DNA of 64,000 nucleotides from Paracoccaceae bacterium Fryx2 (GCA_032334235.1 JAVSGI010000005.1:930001-994000); one strand, 5' to 3'. Counted from the stretch's first letter, positions 16,367 through 24,421 are shown. A program made the numbers and translations. Notes: a model not told the origin generated them from the sequence alone.

Positions 16367-17875
16367 TTGGCCTACAAACCCATCAACGACCAGCAATTGA
16401 GATTATACATGTCCGACCTCCGATATCACAGTCAGCGCACGTCGGCCGCCCGCGCCGGGTTCAGTGAGCGCACGGCCCGACGGTTCGATGCCGATCCGAC
16501 GCTGCCCTCGAACCGCAAGATCGTTCACGGGCGCACGGTGGCCGATCCCCTCGAAGGCTTTTGGGAGGGCGACATCCTTCCCTTGCTGGAGAGGGACAGC
16601 GCCTTGCAGGCCGTCACCCTGCTGCGCCACCTTCAGGGCCTGCACCCGCTGGCCTTCCCCGATGACCGGATCCGGCGCACCCTGGAACGGCGGGTGCGGC
16701 AGTGGCGGGCGCTGAACGGACCCGAGCGCGACATCATCTTCCGCCAGACGCCGGAGCCGGGCCGCATGGCCCAGTCCGACTTCACTCATGCCGAGGAGCT
16801 GGAGGTGACGATCGCGGGCCAGCTATTCCCGCATCTGCTCTACCACTTCGTCATGGTCTACAGCCGGTGGGAGCATGTCGGGGTGGTCCTGGGCGGGGAG
16901 AGCTTCACGGCCTTGGCCGAGAACCTGCAGCAGGCGCTCTGGTCGCTCGGCGGGGCACCACAGGAGCATCGCACCGACAGCCTCTCGGCCGCTTTCCGCA
17001 ACCTGACGGCTGACCAGCGCCAGGATATCACCACGCGCTACAATGCCTTCGTCGGCCATTACGGCATGGAGGCCAGTCGCAACAACCGCGGGGAAGCTCA
17101 TGAGAACGGCGCGGTGGAATCCCAGAACCGGCACCTGAAGAAGGCCATCGAACAGGCGCTGATCCTGCGCGGCAGCCGCGACTTCGCCAGCATTGAGGAC
17201 TACCGCCGCTTCATCGACATTCTGGTGGCACGGCGCAACCGGCAGCGGGCGATCGCGGTTCAGGCGGAACAGGCGCATCTGAAGCCCCTGCCGTCCCGGC
17301 GCACCACCGACTTTACAGAGACCGTGGTTCCGGTCACCCGCACCAGCGGCTTTCTGGTCAAGAGCATCTTCTACAGCGCCCCGTCGCAGCTGATCGGGCA
17401 GCGCTTGCGGGTCCACCTTTACGACGATCGCCTTGAGGCCTTTCTCGGCAGCACCCTGGTCGTCAGCCATACAAGGGCGCGTGGTCGCGGCGACGGCCAT
17501 CGCGTGCATGTCATCAACTACCATCACGTCATCCACGCGCTGCGGCGCAAACCGCAAGCCCTGTGGAGTTCGATCTACCGCGACAGCCTGTTCCCGCGAA
17601 CCGAATACGCTGCAGCCTGGCAGGTGCTGCAGCGTGATCTGCCCCGCCGCGACGCCTGCCGCCGCATGGTCGACCTGCTGTTCATCGCCCACGACCGGGC
17701 CTGCGAGGCGGAACTGGCACATCTGCTGGCAGCAGAATTGGACGCGGGCCGGGTGCCCGATCCCGGACCTCTGGCATCCTGCCTGAACCCGCGGCAAACG
17801 GCGCTGCCGAGAGATGTTGCCGTCGCCCATCCCTCGCTCGACAGCTTCGATGCCCTTCTGGGAGCCTGCGCATGA
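16367..17875 (+). CDS. istA: IS21-family transposase IstA
   Basis: 502-residue DDE transposase of the IS21 family. It has an N-terminal DNA-binding region (SERTARRFDAD), the rve core with QSDFTHAEELEV, a region YHFVMVYSRWEHVGVV, EHRTDSLSAAF, and the catalytic Glu in HENGAVESQNRHLKKAIEQAL, then a Mu-type C-terminal domain. The preferred start is a TTG at 16367 (giving M-AYKPINDQQ) because GGAGGA lies six bases upstream; the frame remains open to 16289, but those residues come from the element's terminal region. istB follows with an ATGA overlap. Confidence 0.93.
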   Translation: MAYKPINDQQLRLYMSDLRYHSQRTSAARAGFSERTARRFDADPTLPSNRKIVHGRTVADPLEGFWEGDILPLLERDSALQAVTLLRHLQGLHPLAFPDDRIRRTLERRVRQWRALNGPERDIIFRQTPEPGRMAQSDFTHAEELEVTIAGQLFPHLLYHFVMVYSRWEHVGVVLGGESFTALAENLQQALWSLGGAPQEHRTDSLSAAFRNLTADQRQDITTRYNAFVGHYGMEASRNNRGEAHENGAVESQNRHLKKAIEQALILRGSRDFASIEDYRRFIDILVARRNRQRAIAVQAEQAHLKPLPSRRTTDFTETVVPVTRTSGFLVKSIFYSAPSQLIGQRLRVHLYDDRLEAFLGSTLVVSHTRARGRGDGHRVHVINYHHVIHALRRKPQALWSSIYRDSLFPRTEYAAAWQVLQRDLPRRDACRRMVDLLFIAHDRACEAELAHLLAAELDAGRVPDPGPLASCLNPRQTALPRDVAVAHPSLDSFDALLGACA

Positions 17876-18687
17876 CCTCCCGCGAGATCGACATCCACAC
17901 GCTGCCAGGCATGCTGACCGCGCTGCGCCTGCCCAGCTTCCACAAGCTTTGGGCCGACATCGCCACCCGTGCCGACACCGAAGGCTGGCCCGCTGCCCGC
18001 TTTCTGGCTGTCCTCGCGGAATACGAACTGGCCGAGCGCGACATGCGCCGCATTCAGCGCCACATGAACGAGGCACAGCTACCGGCTGGCAAGACGCTGG
18101 CGACCTTCGACTTCAAGGCGCTGCCAACCCTGCCGCGCGCCCGGATCGAGGCCTTGGCGGCCGGCGACTGGCTGGAGGGTGGCGGCAATCTGATCGCCAT
18201 CGGCAATTCCGGCACGGGCAAAACGCACATTCTCTGCGCGATAGGCCATGCCCTGATCGAGCGGGGACACCGCGTGTTCTATACCCGCACCAGCGATCTG
18301 GTGCAGCGACTTCAGGCCGCCCGCCGCGATCTGGTGCTCGAAGCCGCGCTCGCCAAGCTCGACAAGTTCGACCTGATCATCCTCGACGACATCACCTACG
18401 CCCACAAGGATCAGGCCGAGACAGGCGTGCTCTTCGAGCTGATCGCCCGGCGCTACGAATGCCGCAGCATCGCCATCGCCGCCAACCAGCCCTTCAGCGG
18501 CTGGGACCAGATCTTCCCGGACAAGGCGATGACCGTCGCCGCCATCGACCGGCTGGTTCATCACGCAGCGATCCTGGAGATGAATGCCGAAAGCTTCCGC
18601 CAGCGCGCGGCCGCCTCCAACAAAGAGGCGCTGAGCAGACCGCCAACGACAACCATCGCCGACAACAAGGACAAAGGAGAAGGCTGA
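17872..18687 (+). CDS. istB: IS21-family helper ATPase IstB
   Basis: 271-residue AAA+ ATPase that directs IstA to target DNA. Walker A is IAIGNSGTGKTHILCAIG near residue 106, Walker B is LIILDDITY near 166, followed by the sensor region SIAIAANQPFSGWDQIF and the family end region DRLVHHAAILEMN. The ATG overlaps the istA stop by four bases, so translation is probably coupled. The product is full length and shows no break. Confidence 0.95.
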   Translation: MTSREIDIHTLPGMLTALRLPSFHKLWADIATRADTEGWPAARFLAVLAEYELAERDMRRIQRHMNEAQLPAGKTLATFDFKALPTLPRARIEALAAGDWLEGGGNLIAIGNSGTGKTHILCAIGHALIERGHRVFYTRTSDLVQRLQAARRDLVLEAALAKLDKFDLIILDDITYAHKDQAETGVLFELIARRYECRSIAIAANQPFSGWDQIFPDKAMTVAAIDRLVHHAAILEMNAESFRQRAAASNKEALSRPPTTTIADNKDKGEG

Positions 18688-18727
18688 GCGAAAAACAATT
18701 CCAGATACGCCAACCCAGCGGCCTAAA

Positions 18728-18776
18728 ACCGGCCAACGTGGTTGACGGTCACGGACATGCTGGTTGACGCGCTACA
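18728..18776 (-). repeat. IS21 right terminal repeats
   Basis: Two inverted copies of the IS21 end motif, with GGCCAACGTGGTTGAC on the inside and GCTGGTTGACGCGCTACA at the tip, each spaced as at the left end. Confidence 0.85.
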
Positions 18777-18790
18777 CTCCGAGAGTTTTG

Positions 18791-18816
18791 CCCTCCGGTA
18801 AACCCGGGGCGGTTCA
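18791..18816 (-). repeat. IS3 terminal inverted repeat (orfA side)
   Basis: Perfect inverse of 14889-14914. Joined to orfA in the ancestral element through the CTCCG now duplicated by IS21. Confidence 0.92.
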
Positions 18817-18819
18817 CCC

Positions 18820-18861
18820 CGCCACCGCCATCCCGCCGGAACGGCCCGCGCCGAGCCTGCG
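18820..18861. repeat. 26-bp tandem repeat array, right part
   Basis: The first 16 bases (18820-18835) complete the unit begun at 14879-14888, giving exactly 26 bp. One more unit follows at 18836-18861 (begins CCGGAACGGCCCGCGCC). Beyond it the likeness fades before the fliG stop at 18911. Confidence 0.85.
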
Positions 18862-18910
18862 GGATGCGACGGCTCCGGCCCTGCCCCCCCTGCCACCGCG
18901 ACTGCGGCGG

Positions 18911-19990
18911 TCAGGGGTCCTCGGGCGTCACAAGTGCCAGTTCGCCCGTCGTTTCCAGATCGCGGATCGTGGTGATCACCGCGCTCATCGCCGTCTCGGC
19001 GTCCTTTTCCTTGACCTTGCCGCGGGCAGCCGCGTCTTCGCGCAGGCCCTGCGCCATGCGTTGCGACATGTTGGCCAGAATGAACTCCGCCGCCGCGGTC
19101 AGGCCCGGATCGGCAAGGGCCGCGGCAAGCGCCGTGACCATCACCGGCTGGTCGATCAGGCGCACCACCTTGGGCACGTCGCGCGGCGCCAGACGGTCGG
19201 GGATGTGCACGAATGTGAAGATCGCCTTGCGGACCTGTTCGGCAAAGTCGGCGTCGGTTTCGTCCAGCCCCTTCAGAACATCGTCGCGGGTCAGCGCGGG
19301 CGACACGTTCAGGATCGCGCCGACCCGTTCCACCGGGCCGGTCTCGAAGGCGCGGATCGGCTGGGTATCCAGCTGGATCGCCAGCGACATGCCGATCCTG
19401 TGCACGGTTTCGGGATCGACATTTCCGGTCATCGACACGGCATAGGCGACGCGCCGGGCCCGTTCGCCCGCCATCTTGCCCAGCAGTTCGGCGGCCTTCG
19501 GCACCGGCAGCTTCGACAGCATGACGGCGGCCACCTCGGTGCTTTCCTGTTCCAGCACCGGCAGCAGCCTTTCGGTCGGCAGCGCCGTTATCCGGTCCCA
19601 CGGATCGGCCCTGGAGCTGGCCCCGGCAAGGCGGCGCAGGCGGCTGGCGGCGGTGGTGCTGATGTGGCCATCCATCATCGCCAGCGCCCCTTCGATGCCG
19701 CCGGGGAACGACAGGCCGATCTGTTCCAGTTCGGTCAGGAATTCATCGACCACCGCGCCGAGCGTGGTTCGGTCGATCGAGCGCATGGTGCCCATCTGTT
19801 CGGTCAGCGCCGACTGCATGTGTTCGGGAAGCGCCGACAGCGGCAGCGGCGAACCTTCCGCCAGCATCAGCCGGACGATGATCGCGGCCTTTTCGCGGTT
19901 CGAGAGCACACGCGGGCCTGACGGCACCGGGTTCCCCGTCGCCGCCACCGCGCGTTGCACCGGTTTGATGCGTGCCAGAGCCTGAGCCAT
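18911..19990 (-). CDS. fliG: FliG-like flagellar motor switch protein, outside any flagellar cluster
   Basis: 359-residue protein covering the FliG N, middle and C domains. N-terminal NREKAAIIVRLML matches the family opening; QESTEVAAVMLSKLP is the middle EHPQ-like region; the C domain has FTFVHI, then NMSQRMAQGLREDAAARGKVK, which aligns with the torque helix of E. coli FliG. There the Arg of NMSQR is kept, one Asp is Glu (RED for RDD) and the last Arg is Lys; the Lys of the ALKGA loop is replaced (ALAAAL). No other flagellar gene lies in the window. It may be a working FliG encoded apart from the main cluster, or a paralogue with another role. Confidence 0.85.
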   Translation of the reverse strand: MAQALARIKPVQRAVAATGNPVPSGPRVLSNREKAAIIVRLMLAEGSPLPLSALPEHMQSALTEQMGTMRSIDRTTLGAVVDEFLTELEQIGLSFPGGIEGALAMMDGHISTTAASRLRRLAGASSRADPWDRITALPTERLLPVLEQESTEVAAVMLSKLPVPKAAELLGKMAGERARRVAYAVSMTGNVDPETVHRIGMSLAIQLDTQPIRAFETGPVERVGAILNVSPALTRDDVLKGLDETDADFAEQVRKAIFTFVHIPDRLAPRDVPKVVRLIDQPVMVTALAAALADPGLTAAAEFILANMSQRMAQGLREDAAARGKVKEKDAETAMSAVITTIRDLETTGELALVTPEDP

Positions 19991-20048
19991 TGCCGTCCCC
20001 CGATTCCATTGCCTCGGGGGACTGTCGCAAGCCCGGGTTAACAGGCGC

Positions 20049-20201
20049 TTAGCCCGTGACGGTCACGCAACTCTTGCTGGCCGGGTCGTAAACCTTGCCA
20101 TCCAAGCAATTCATCGCCACCTCGTCGTGGCCGCAGGCGGCATGGGCAAGGGCGGGGGCCAGCATCAGGGCAATCACGGCAAGGGTTGTCTTGATCTTCA
20201 T
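20049..20201 (-). CDS. 50-residue secreted cysteine-containing peptide
   Basis: Small gene with a strong GGAGGACGACC ribosome site before ATG at 20201. The product begins with a signal peptide (MKIKTTLAVIALMLAPALAHA); the mature ~29 residues have three cysteines in the pattern AACGHDEVAMNCLDGKVYD then SCVTV. The spacing and the CxDGxxYDxxxxxC segment recall a minimal chitin-binding type 2 (CBM14-like) loop, but this is only a resemblance. It sits between fliG and purB. Homologues in Rhodobacteraceae genomes are, from memory, often misnamed after the adjacent adenylosuccinate lyase. Confidence 0.8.
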   Translation of the reverse strand: MKIKTTLAVIALMLAPALAHAACGHDEVAMNCLDGKVYDPASKSCVTVTG

Positions 20202-20348
20202 GGTCGTCCTCCGGTCAGGGGGTCGGGACGGCAGCGCAGGCCAAGGGGGCCATGCACCGCCGACAGAACGAAGGGTAGCACGGGATTCGCCCGGTCAAGG
20301 GCGGAAATGTCCGCGCCCTGCCCCGCGCTGCATCACGGCTGCGTGATC

Positions 20349-21653
20349 TCAGGCGCCGAACACCCGGGCAAAGATCGTGTCGACATGCCTGGTGTGATAG
20401 CCGGTGTCGAACTTTTCCTCGATCTCGGCGGGGGTCAGGGCGGCGGTCACTTCCGCGTCGGCCAGCAGTTCGGTCTTGAAATCGGCGCCCTTTTCCCAGA
20501 CCTTCATCGCGTTCCGCTGCACCAGCCGGTAGCTGTCCTCGCGCGAAACCCCGGCCTGCGTCAGCGCCAGCAGCACGCGCTGGCTCATCACCAGACCGCG
20601 GAACCTGTTCATGTTGGCCAGCATGGTTTCGGGATAGATCACCAGCTTTTCCAGCAAGCCGGCCAGCCGGTGCAGGGCGAAATCGAGCGTGATCGTGGTG
20701 TCGGGCGCGATGGCACGCTCGACCGAGGAATGGCTGATGTCGCGTTCATGCCACAGCGCCACGTTTTCCATCGCGGGCACAACGGCCATGCGGATCAGCC
20801 GGGCAAGGCCGGTCAGGTTCTCGCTCAGCACCGGGTTGCGCTTGTGCGGCATCGCGCTGGAGCCCTTCTGGCCAGGGCTGAAGAACTCTTCCGCCTCAAG
20901 CACTTCGGTACGCTGCATGTGGCGGATCTCGACGGCGATGTTCTCGATGCTCGATGCAATCACCCCCAGCGTGGCGAAATACATCGCGTGCCGGTCGCGC
21001 GGGATCACTTGAGTCGAAATCGCTTCCGGCGTCAGGCCCAGCATCTTGCAGACGTGTTCCTCGACCGAGGGGTCGATGTTGGCGAAGGTGCCGACCGCCC
21101 CCGAAATCGCGCCCGTCGCCACCTCGGCCCGGGCATTTACCAGCCGCGCCCGGCCCCGCGCCATTTCGGCGTAAAAGCGCGCGAAGGTCAGGCCCATCGT
21201 GGTCGGCTCGGCATGGATGCCGTGGCTGCGGCCGATGCGGACGGTATCCTTGTGCTCGAAGGCGCGCGCCTTCAGCGCGGCCAGCACCCGGTCCATGCCC
21301 ACCAGCAGCAGGTCGGTGGCGCGCACCAGCTGGATGTTCAGCGTGGTGTCGAGCACGTCGCTGGAGGTCATGCCCTGATGCACGAAGCGCGCGTCGTCGG
21401 CACCGATATGCTCGGCCAGATGGGTCAGGAAGGCGATGACATCATGCTTGGTGACCGCCTCGATCTCGTCGATCCGGGCCACGTCGAAGGTCGCATCCTT
21501 CGCCCGCCACACCGCCGCGGCATTGGCCTGCGGGATGACCCCAAGGGCCGCCTGCGCGTCACAGGCGTGCGCCTCTATCTCGAACCAGATGCGGAACTTC
21601 GTTTCCGGCGACCACAGGGCGACCATTTCGGGGCGGGAATAGCGGAGGATCAT
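20349..21653 (-). CDS. purB: Adenylosuccinate lyase
   Basis: PurB catalyses two fumarate-releasing steps in purine synthesis (SAICAR to AICAR, and adenylosuccinate to AMP). The 434-residue protein of the fumarase/aspartase superfamily starts MILRYSRPEMVALWSPETK, has TSSDVLDTT near residue 98, GRSHGIHAEPTTMG near 143 and the superfamily signature GSSAMPHKRNPVLSENL near 265. Length and ends match the short bacterial PurB class. A separate transcription unit is likely, with the small secreted peptide gene downstream. Confidence 0.97.
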   Translation of the reverse strand: MILRYSRPEMVALWSPETKFRIWFEIEAHACDAQAALGVIPQANAAAVWRAKDATFDVARIDEIEAVTKHDVIAFLTHLAEHIGADDARFVHQGMTSSDVLDTTLNIQLVRATDLLLVGMDRVLAALKARAFEHKDTVRIGRSHGIHAEPTTMGLTFARFYAEMARGRARLVNARAEVATGAISGAVGTFANIDPSVEEHVCKMLGLTPEAISTQVIPRDRHAMYFATLGVIASSIENIAVEIRHMQRTEVLEAEEFFSPGQKGSSAMPHKRNPVLSENLTGLARLIRMAVVPAMENVALWHERDISHSSVERAIAPDTTITLDFALHRLAGLLEKLVIYPETMLANMNRFRGLVMSQRVLLALTQAGVSREDSYRLVQRNAMKVWEKGADFKTELLADAEVTAALTPAEIEEKFDTGYHTRHVDTIFARVFGA

Positions 21654-21722
21654 CGGGCGGCCTTTCGCTGGCAGGGGGCGCTGACCTCCTAGACCGCGCC
21701 GCCCGTGCTGGCAAGCGCCGGC

Positions 21723-21968
21723 TCAGAGCGGGTTGTGGTCGCGGTAGAGCTTCCATTCCTCGACCACCGAGCCGTCGCGCAGGATGCAATAGCCCGCCTG
21801 CCCGCCCTGTTCGGCACGCATCTGCATCTTGCCCCCGATCTTGGTGCAGTAGACCGAGGCCGGGTTGGCCATGCCGGAGCGGTGGATGTCACCCCCCTCA
21901 CCGCCGCCACCGCCACACCCGGCCAGAACCAGCGGCACGACACCGGCAAAGATCTTCATGCGATACAT
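21723..21968 (-). CDS. DUF333 lipoprotein
   Basis: 81-residue protein with a short hydrophobic leader and lipobox (VPLVLAGC), then a glycine run and a DUF333 domain: ANPASVYCTKIGGKM, GYCILRDGSVVEEWKLYRDHN. Predicted outer-membrane or periplasm-anchored lipoprotein, function unknown; the family was once tied to putative hemolysin only by annotation. The ATG at 21968 overlaps the dddP stop as TGATG, so translation is probably coupled; a second ATG at 21959 (MKIFAG) gives a more typical leader and is equally possible. Confidence 0.8.
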   Translation of the reverse strand: MYRMKIFAGVVPLVLAGCGGGGGEGGDIHRSGMANPASVYCTKIGGKMQMRAEQGGQAGYCILRDGSVVEEWKLYRDHNPL

Positions 21969-23314
21969 CAGGATTTTCCCATAAGCCATTGGTCAAAAGG
22001 ATATTTCGTCAGGTTCTCGTATCCGGTCTCGGTGATCAGCACCTGATCCTCCAGCTTGATCGAGAAGCTGCCGCCTTCAGGGGATACCAAGGCTTCCACG
22101 CATAGCACCATGCCGGGCTGCAAGGCCACCTCGAATGCGCCGTCGGCCCAGGCGTCGGGATAGGGCACGAAGGGCCATTCGTCGCAGAGCCCCACCCCGT
22201 GCATCTTGCAGGAATACTTCTGCTTCCAGTATTCCGGGGCCAACTGGTGGCCGCCGTGGGTCAGCTCGCGCACGGTAACGCCGGGTTTCAGCATCGCCAT
22301 GTTGGTGTCGATGTGGTCGCGGGCGTGGTGCATCGCGCTGATCATCGCGTTCGTGGGGCGCCGGTCACCGACCCACCAGGTGCGGCTGATGTCGATGCAG
22401 AAGCCGTAGGCGCCGATCAGGTCGGTGTCGAAGGCCACGATCTCGTTGGCCTGCACCAGCCGCGGCCCGCATTCCTGAAACCACGGGTTGGTGCGCGGGC
22501 CCGAGGCGAGCAGCCGCGTCTCGATCCATTCGCCACCGCGGCGGATGTTCTCGGCGTGCAGCACCGCCCAGATGTCGTCTTCCGACATGTTGCCCAGCGG
22601 CACCCGGGTGCGGCACTCGGCCTCCATCGCGGCGATGGCGCTTTCGCAGGCGTGGTGGGCGCAGCGCATCGCGGCAATCTCGTCGGCGCCCTTGATGGCG
22701 CGGGTGCGCTCGGTGACCTCCTCGCCTTCGATCACGGTGAACCCGGCGCGTTCCAGCGCGCGAAGGCCGTTGATCATGATCTTGTCAACCGCAAGGCGGC
22801 GGTTGGCACCGGCATGGGCGCGCATCACCTCGTCCACCTGCCCGGCAAAGCCCGCAGCATCCTGCGCCACATGGTCGCCGCAGACGTTGTAAAAGAACGA
22901 GGCCCCCGTGCGGATTTCCCGGATCAGCGGGTTGAAGGTCACCAGGAACGGCGCCTGCCGGTATTCCCATATCACCATGTGGCCGTCGGCGCACAGAAGC
23001 ACGGCGCGGAACGGGTTGTGGCTGTTCCAGAGCTGCATGTTGGTGGTGTCGGTGGCGTAGCGGATGTTCAGCGGGTCGAACAGCAGGATGCCGCCAAGGT
23101 CACGCGCCACCAGCGCCTCTGTCAGCCGCCGCCAGCGGTATTCCCGCATCCGGTCGAGGTTCGGCAGCGCCAGCCCTGCCGCCTGCCATTCGGCAAAGGC
23201 AAGCTGCGTCGGGCCGATCTCGACCCGGTCATTGTCGTTCGGGGTGCCGTCGCCCAGCGTCGCGCCGCGGGAAGGGTCGATCTTGCGGCGGTCGGCATAG
23301 GGTTCGGTCATCAT
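21968..23314 (-). CDS. dddP: DMSP lyase DddP (M24 peptidase fold)
   Basis: Metal-dependent lyase splitting dimethylsulfoniopropionate into dimethyl sulfide and acrylate. The 448-residue protein resembles roseobacter DddP from end to end, including RKIDPSRGATLGD, NPFRAVLLCADGHMVIW and YENLTKYPFDQWLMG. The published metal ligands map with an offset of one: Asp296, Asp298 (FDTD), Asp308 (CIDIS), His372 (KMHGVGL), Glu407 (CVEAL) and Glu422 (KLEDQV); the proposed catalytic Asp is Asp378 (CDEW). All are present, so it is expected to be active. Start is ATGATG at 23314. The gene is followed by a coupled DUF333 lipoprotein. An unspecific M24 aminopeptidase is unlikely given the full-length likeness. 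Confidence 0.93.
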   Translation of the reverse strand: MMTEPYADRRKIDPSRGATLGDGTPNDNDRVEIGPTQLAFAEWQAAGLALPNLDRMREYRWRRLTEALVARDLGGILLFDPLNIRYATDTTNMQLWNSHNPFRAVLLCADGHMVIWEYRQAPFLVTFNPLIREIRTGASFFYNVCGDHVAQDAAGFAGQVDEVMRAHAGANRRLAVDKIMINGLRALERAGFTVIEGEEVTERTRAIKGADEIAAMRCAHHACESAIAAMEAECRTRVPLGNMSEDDIWAVLHAENIRRGGEWIETRLLASGPRTNPWFQECGPRLVQANEIVAFDTDLIGAYGFCIDISRTWWVGDRRPTNAMISAMHHARDHIDTNMAMLKPGVTVRELTHGGHQLAPEYWKQKYSCKMHGVGLCDEWPFVPYPDAWADGAFEVALQPGMVLCVEALVSPEGGSFSIKLEDQVLITETGYENLTKYPFDQWLMGKS

Positions 23315-23438
23315 GCGCTCCGGTTTGCCGCAGGGTTTCGCGGCCGGGCGCGGGCGGCTTTGCCACGGGCGACACAGCGGGTCGCAATCGGGGGTTTCCG
23401 GGCGGCGGGGCCTGCCCCGGCCCGGCCCGCCGCCGCTG

Positions 23439-24275
23439 TCAGACCATCGCCGCCATCATCTGATGCCCCAGCGGGCTGTGGCTCAGCCCGACCAGCGTGC
23501 CGGTCACCGCCATCACCCGGGCCGAAAGCTGCATGTCCTCGCCGCGCAGCAGGGTGTAGGTCATCAGCGCCGCCCCCACCGGCAGCGATACCACGATCAG
23601 CGTCGCATTGACGGTATGAACCGCCAGCCGCATCGGGGTCGAGGGCTTCGCAGCCGGTCCGGCCGGTTCGGGCGCCGGGTAAAGCGCATCGCGCACCCGC
23701 TGCATCTGCTCAAGCTGCGGGCAAGGCAGATCGGGCCGGTCGTTGCCGGCACACGGGGCTGCGGCAGGCGGGGCCAGCGGCACCCGGCGGATGTGGGGGG
23801 CGACCACCACAATGGCCGCAGCTTCGGCTTCGGGCTGCGGCGCCGACAGCGCGGTCGCATCTGGCAGCGCGTCGATCAGCGCATCCACCAGATCGGGCGT
23901 CACCACCTGCGGCGTCTGGTGCCACAGCACCGTTCCGGCCGGATGCCGGCTCTGCACCCGGTCCACGATCAGCCGGCACAGGCCATCGTGCCGCAGGGCC
24001 AGCGGCGAGGGCGTCAGGCACCCCGGGCTCGGCCCGACCGCGATGGTCAGGCAGCCGGCATGACCCCCGCCCGGACTGTCGGAATGGCCAAGCACCATCC
24101 TCGTGCCGTCGGTGTCGAAGACCGCGACATCCTCGCAATCCCAGACAAAGGCGCGCGGCCCCGAACAGCACTTGTCCAGTGCCGCGTCCATCTCGCCCAC
24201 GATCAGGGCAAAGTTCAGCGGGGTGTGGCTGGCAAAAAGAAGCTGGGCAATCGTGCTCGCCGTTGCGTCGTTCAT
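23439..24275 (-). CDS. Conserved hypothetical protein with C-terminal membrane segment
   Basis: 278 residues, not recognised by name. The N-terminal part (MNDATASTIAQLLFASHTPLN) leads into an acidic domain with paired cysteines (DKCCSGPRAFVWDCEDV) and GLCRLIVDRVQSRHP. A Pro/Ala-rich stretch follows around residues 150-200, then one or two hydrophobic segments (TLIVVSLPVGAALMTYTLL and ARVMAVTGTLVGLSH) near the C-terminus. The start at 24275 has GGAGGG upstream. It is separated from glnA by a terminator, so it is probably a single transcription unit. Confidence 0.7.
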   Translation of the reverse strand: MNDATASTIAQLLFASHTPLNFALIVGEMDAALDKCCSGPRAFVWDCEDVAVFDTDGTRMVLGHSDSPGGGHAGCLTIAVGPSPGCLTPSPLALRHDGLCRLIVDRVQSRHPAGTVLWHQTPQVVTPDLVDALIDALPDATALSAPQPEAEAAAIVVVAPHIRRVPLAPPAAAPCAGNDRPDLPCPQLEQMQRVRDALYPAPEPAGPAAKPSTPMRLAVHTVNATLIVVSLPVGAALMTYTLLRGEDMQLSARVMAVTGTLVGLSHSPLGHQMMAAMV

Positions 24276-24397
24276 CGCGTTCCCTCCGAAGGCTGGTGCC
24301 ACCGTTGGATGCATCAGGAATGCGCCGACACTGCGCGGGGAATGTGGTGTTCACGCGTTATTAACCCTGATCGGCGCCGCGTTTCCGCCCCAAAGGC

Positions 24398-24421
24398 AAA
24401 GGCCGCCCGAAGGCGGCCTTT
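24398..24421. terminator. Rho-independent terminator after glnA
   Basis: Stem AAAGGCCGCC (24398-24407) with GGCGGCCTTT (24412-24421) around the loop CGAA. It lies 26 bp past the glnA stop at 24447. T-rich sequence flanks the stem on the plus side; on the minus strand the stem's own TTT and a nearby CCTTTGG follow. Confidence 0.8.

Larger units (their letters stand above)
16190..18776. mobile_element. IS21-family insertion sequence inside the IS3 element
   Basis: 2587-bp element with istA and istB on the plus strand. Its ends align base for base: TGTTCAGC GACAACCA at the left and, read inward from the right, TGTAGCGC GTCAACCA. Each end carries a second internal copy 22 bp inward (GACAACCACCTTGGCCGG left, GTCAACCACGTTGGCCGG right), the multiple terminal repeats known for IS21. 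A 5-bp target duplication CTCCG flanks it at 16185-16189 and 18777-18781. Both genes are intact, so it may be mobile or recently mobile. Confidence 0.93.
14889..18816. mobile_element. IS3-family insertion sequence, split by an IS21-family element
   Basis: Perfect 26-bp terminal inverted repeats bound the element: 14889-14914 (beginning TGAACCGCCCCGGG) and 18791-18816 (the same, inverted). A 3-bp target duplication CCC flanks it (14886-14888 and 18817-18819). It encodes orfA and orfB on the minus strand. An IS21-family element with its own duplication sits between orfA and the right-hand terminal repeat; without that insertion the IS3 element would be about 1.34 kb, normal for the family. The inserted unit of the 26-bp array is restored exactly when the element and one CCC are removed. 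Confidence 0.95.

Noticed and set aside
14889-18816. The two flanking 26-bp inverted copies considered as a host terminator palindrome split by an insertion
   Set aside because: They begin TGAACC and are followed by CCC on both outer sides, so they are the IS3 ends; removing them restores the 26-bp repeat exactly.
14889-18816. Composite transposon carrying cargo genes
   Set aside because: Only the four transposition genes of two different IS families are inside; no passenger gene exists.
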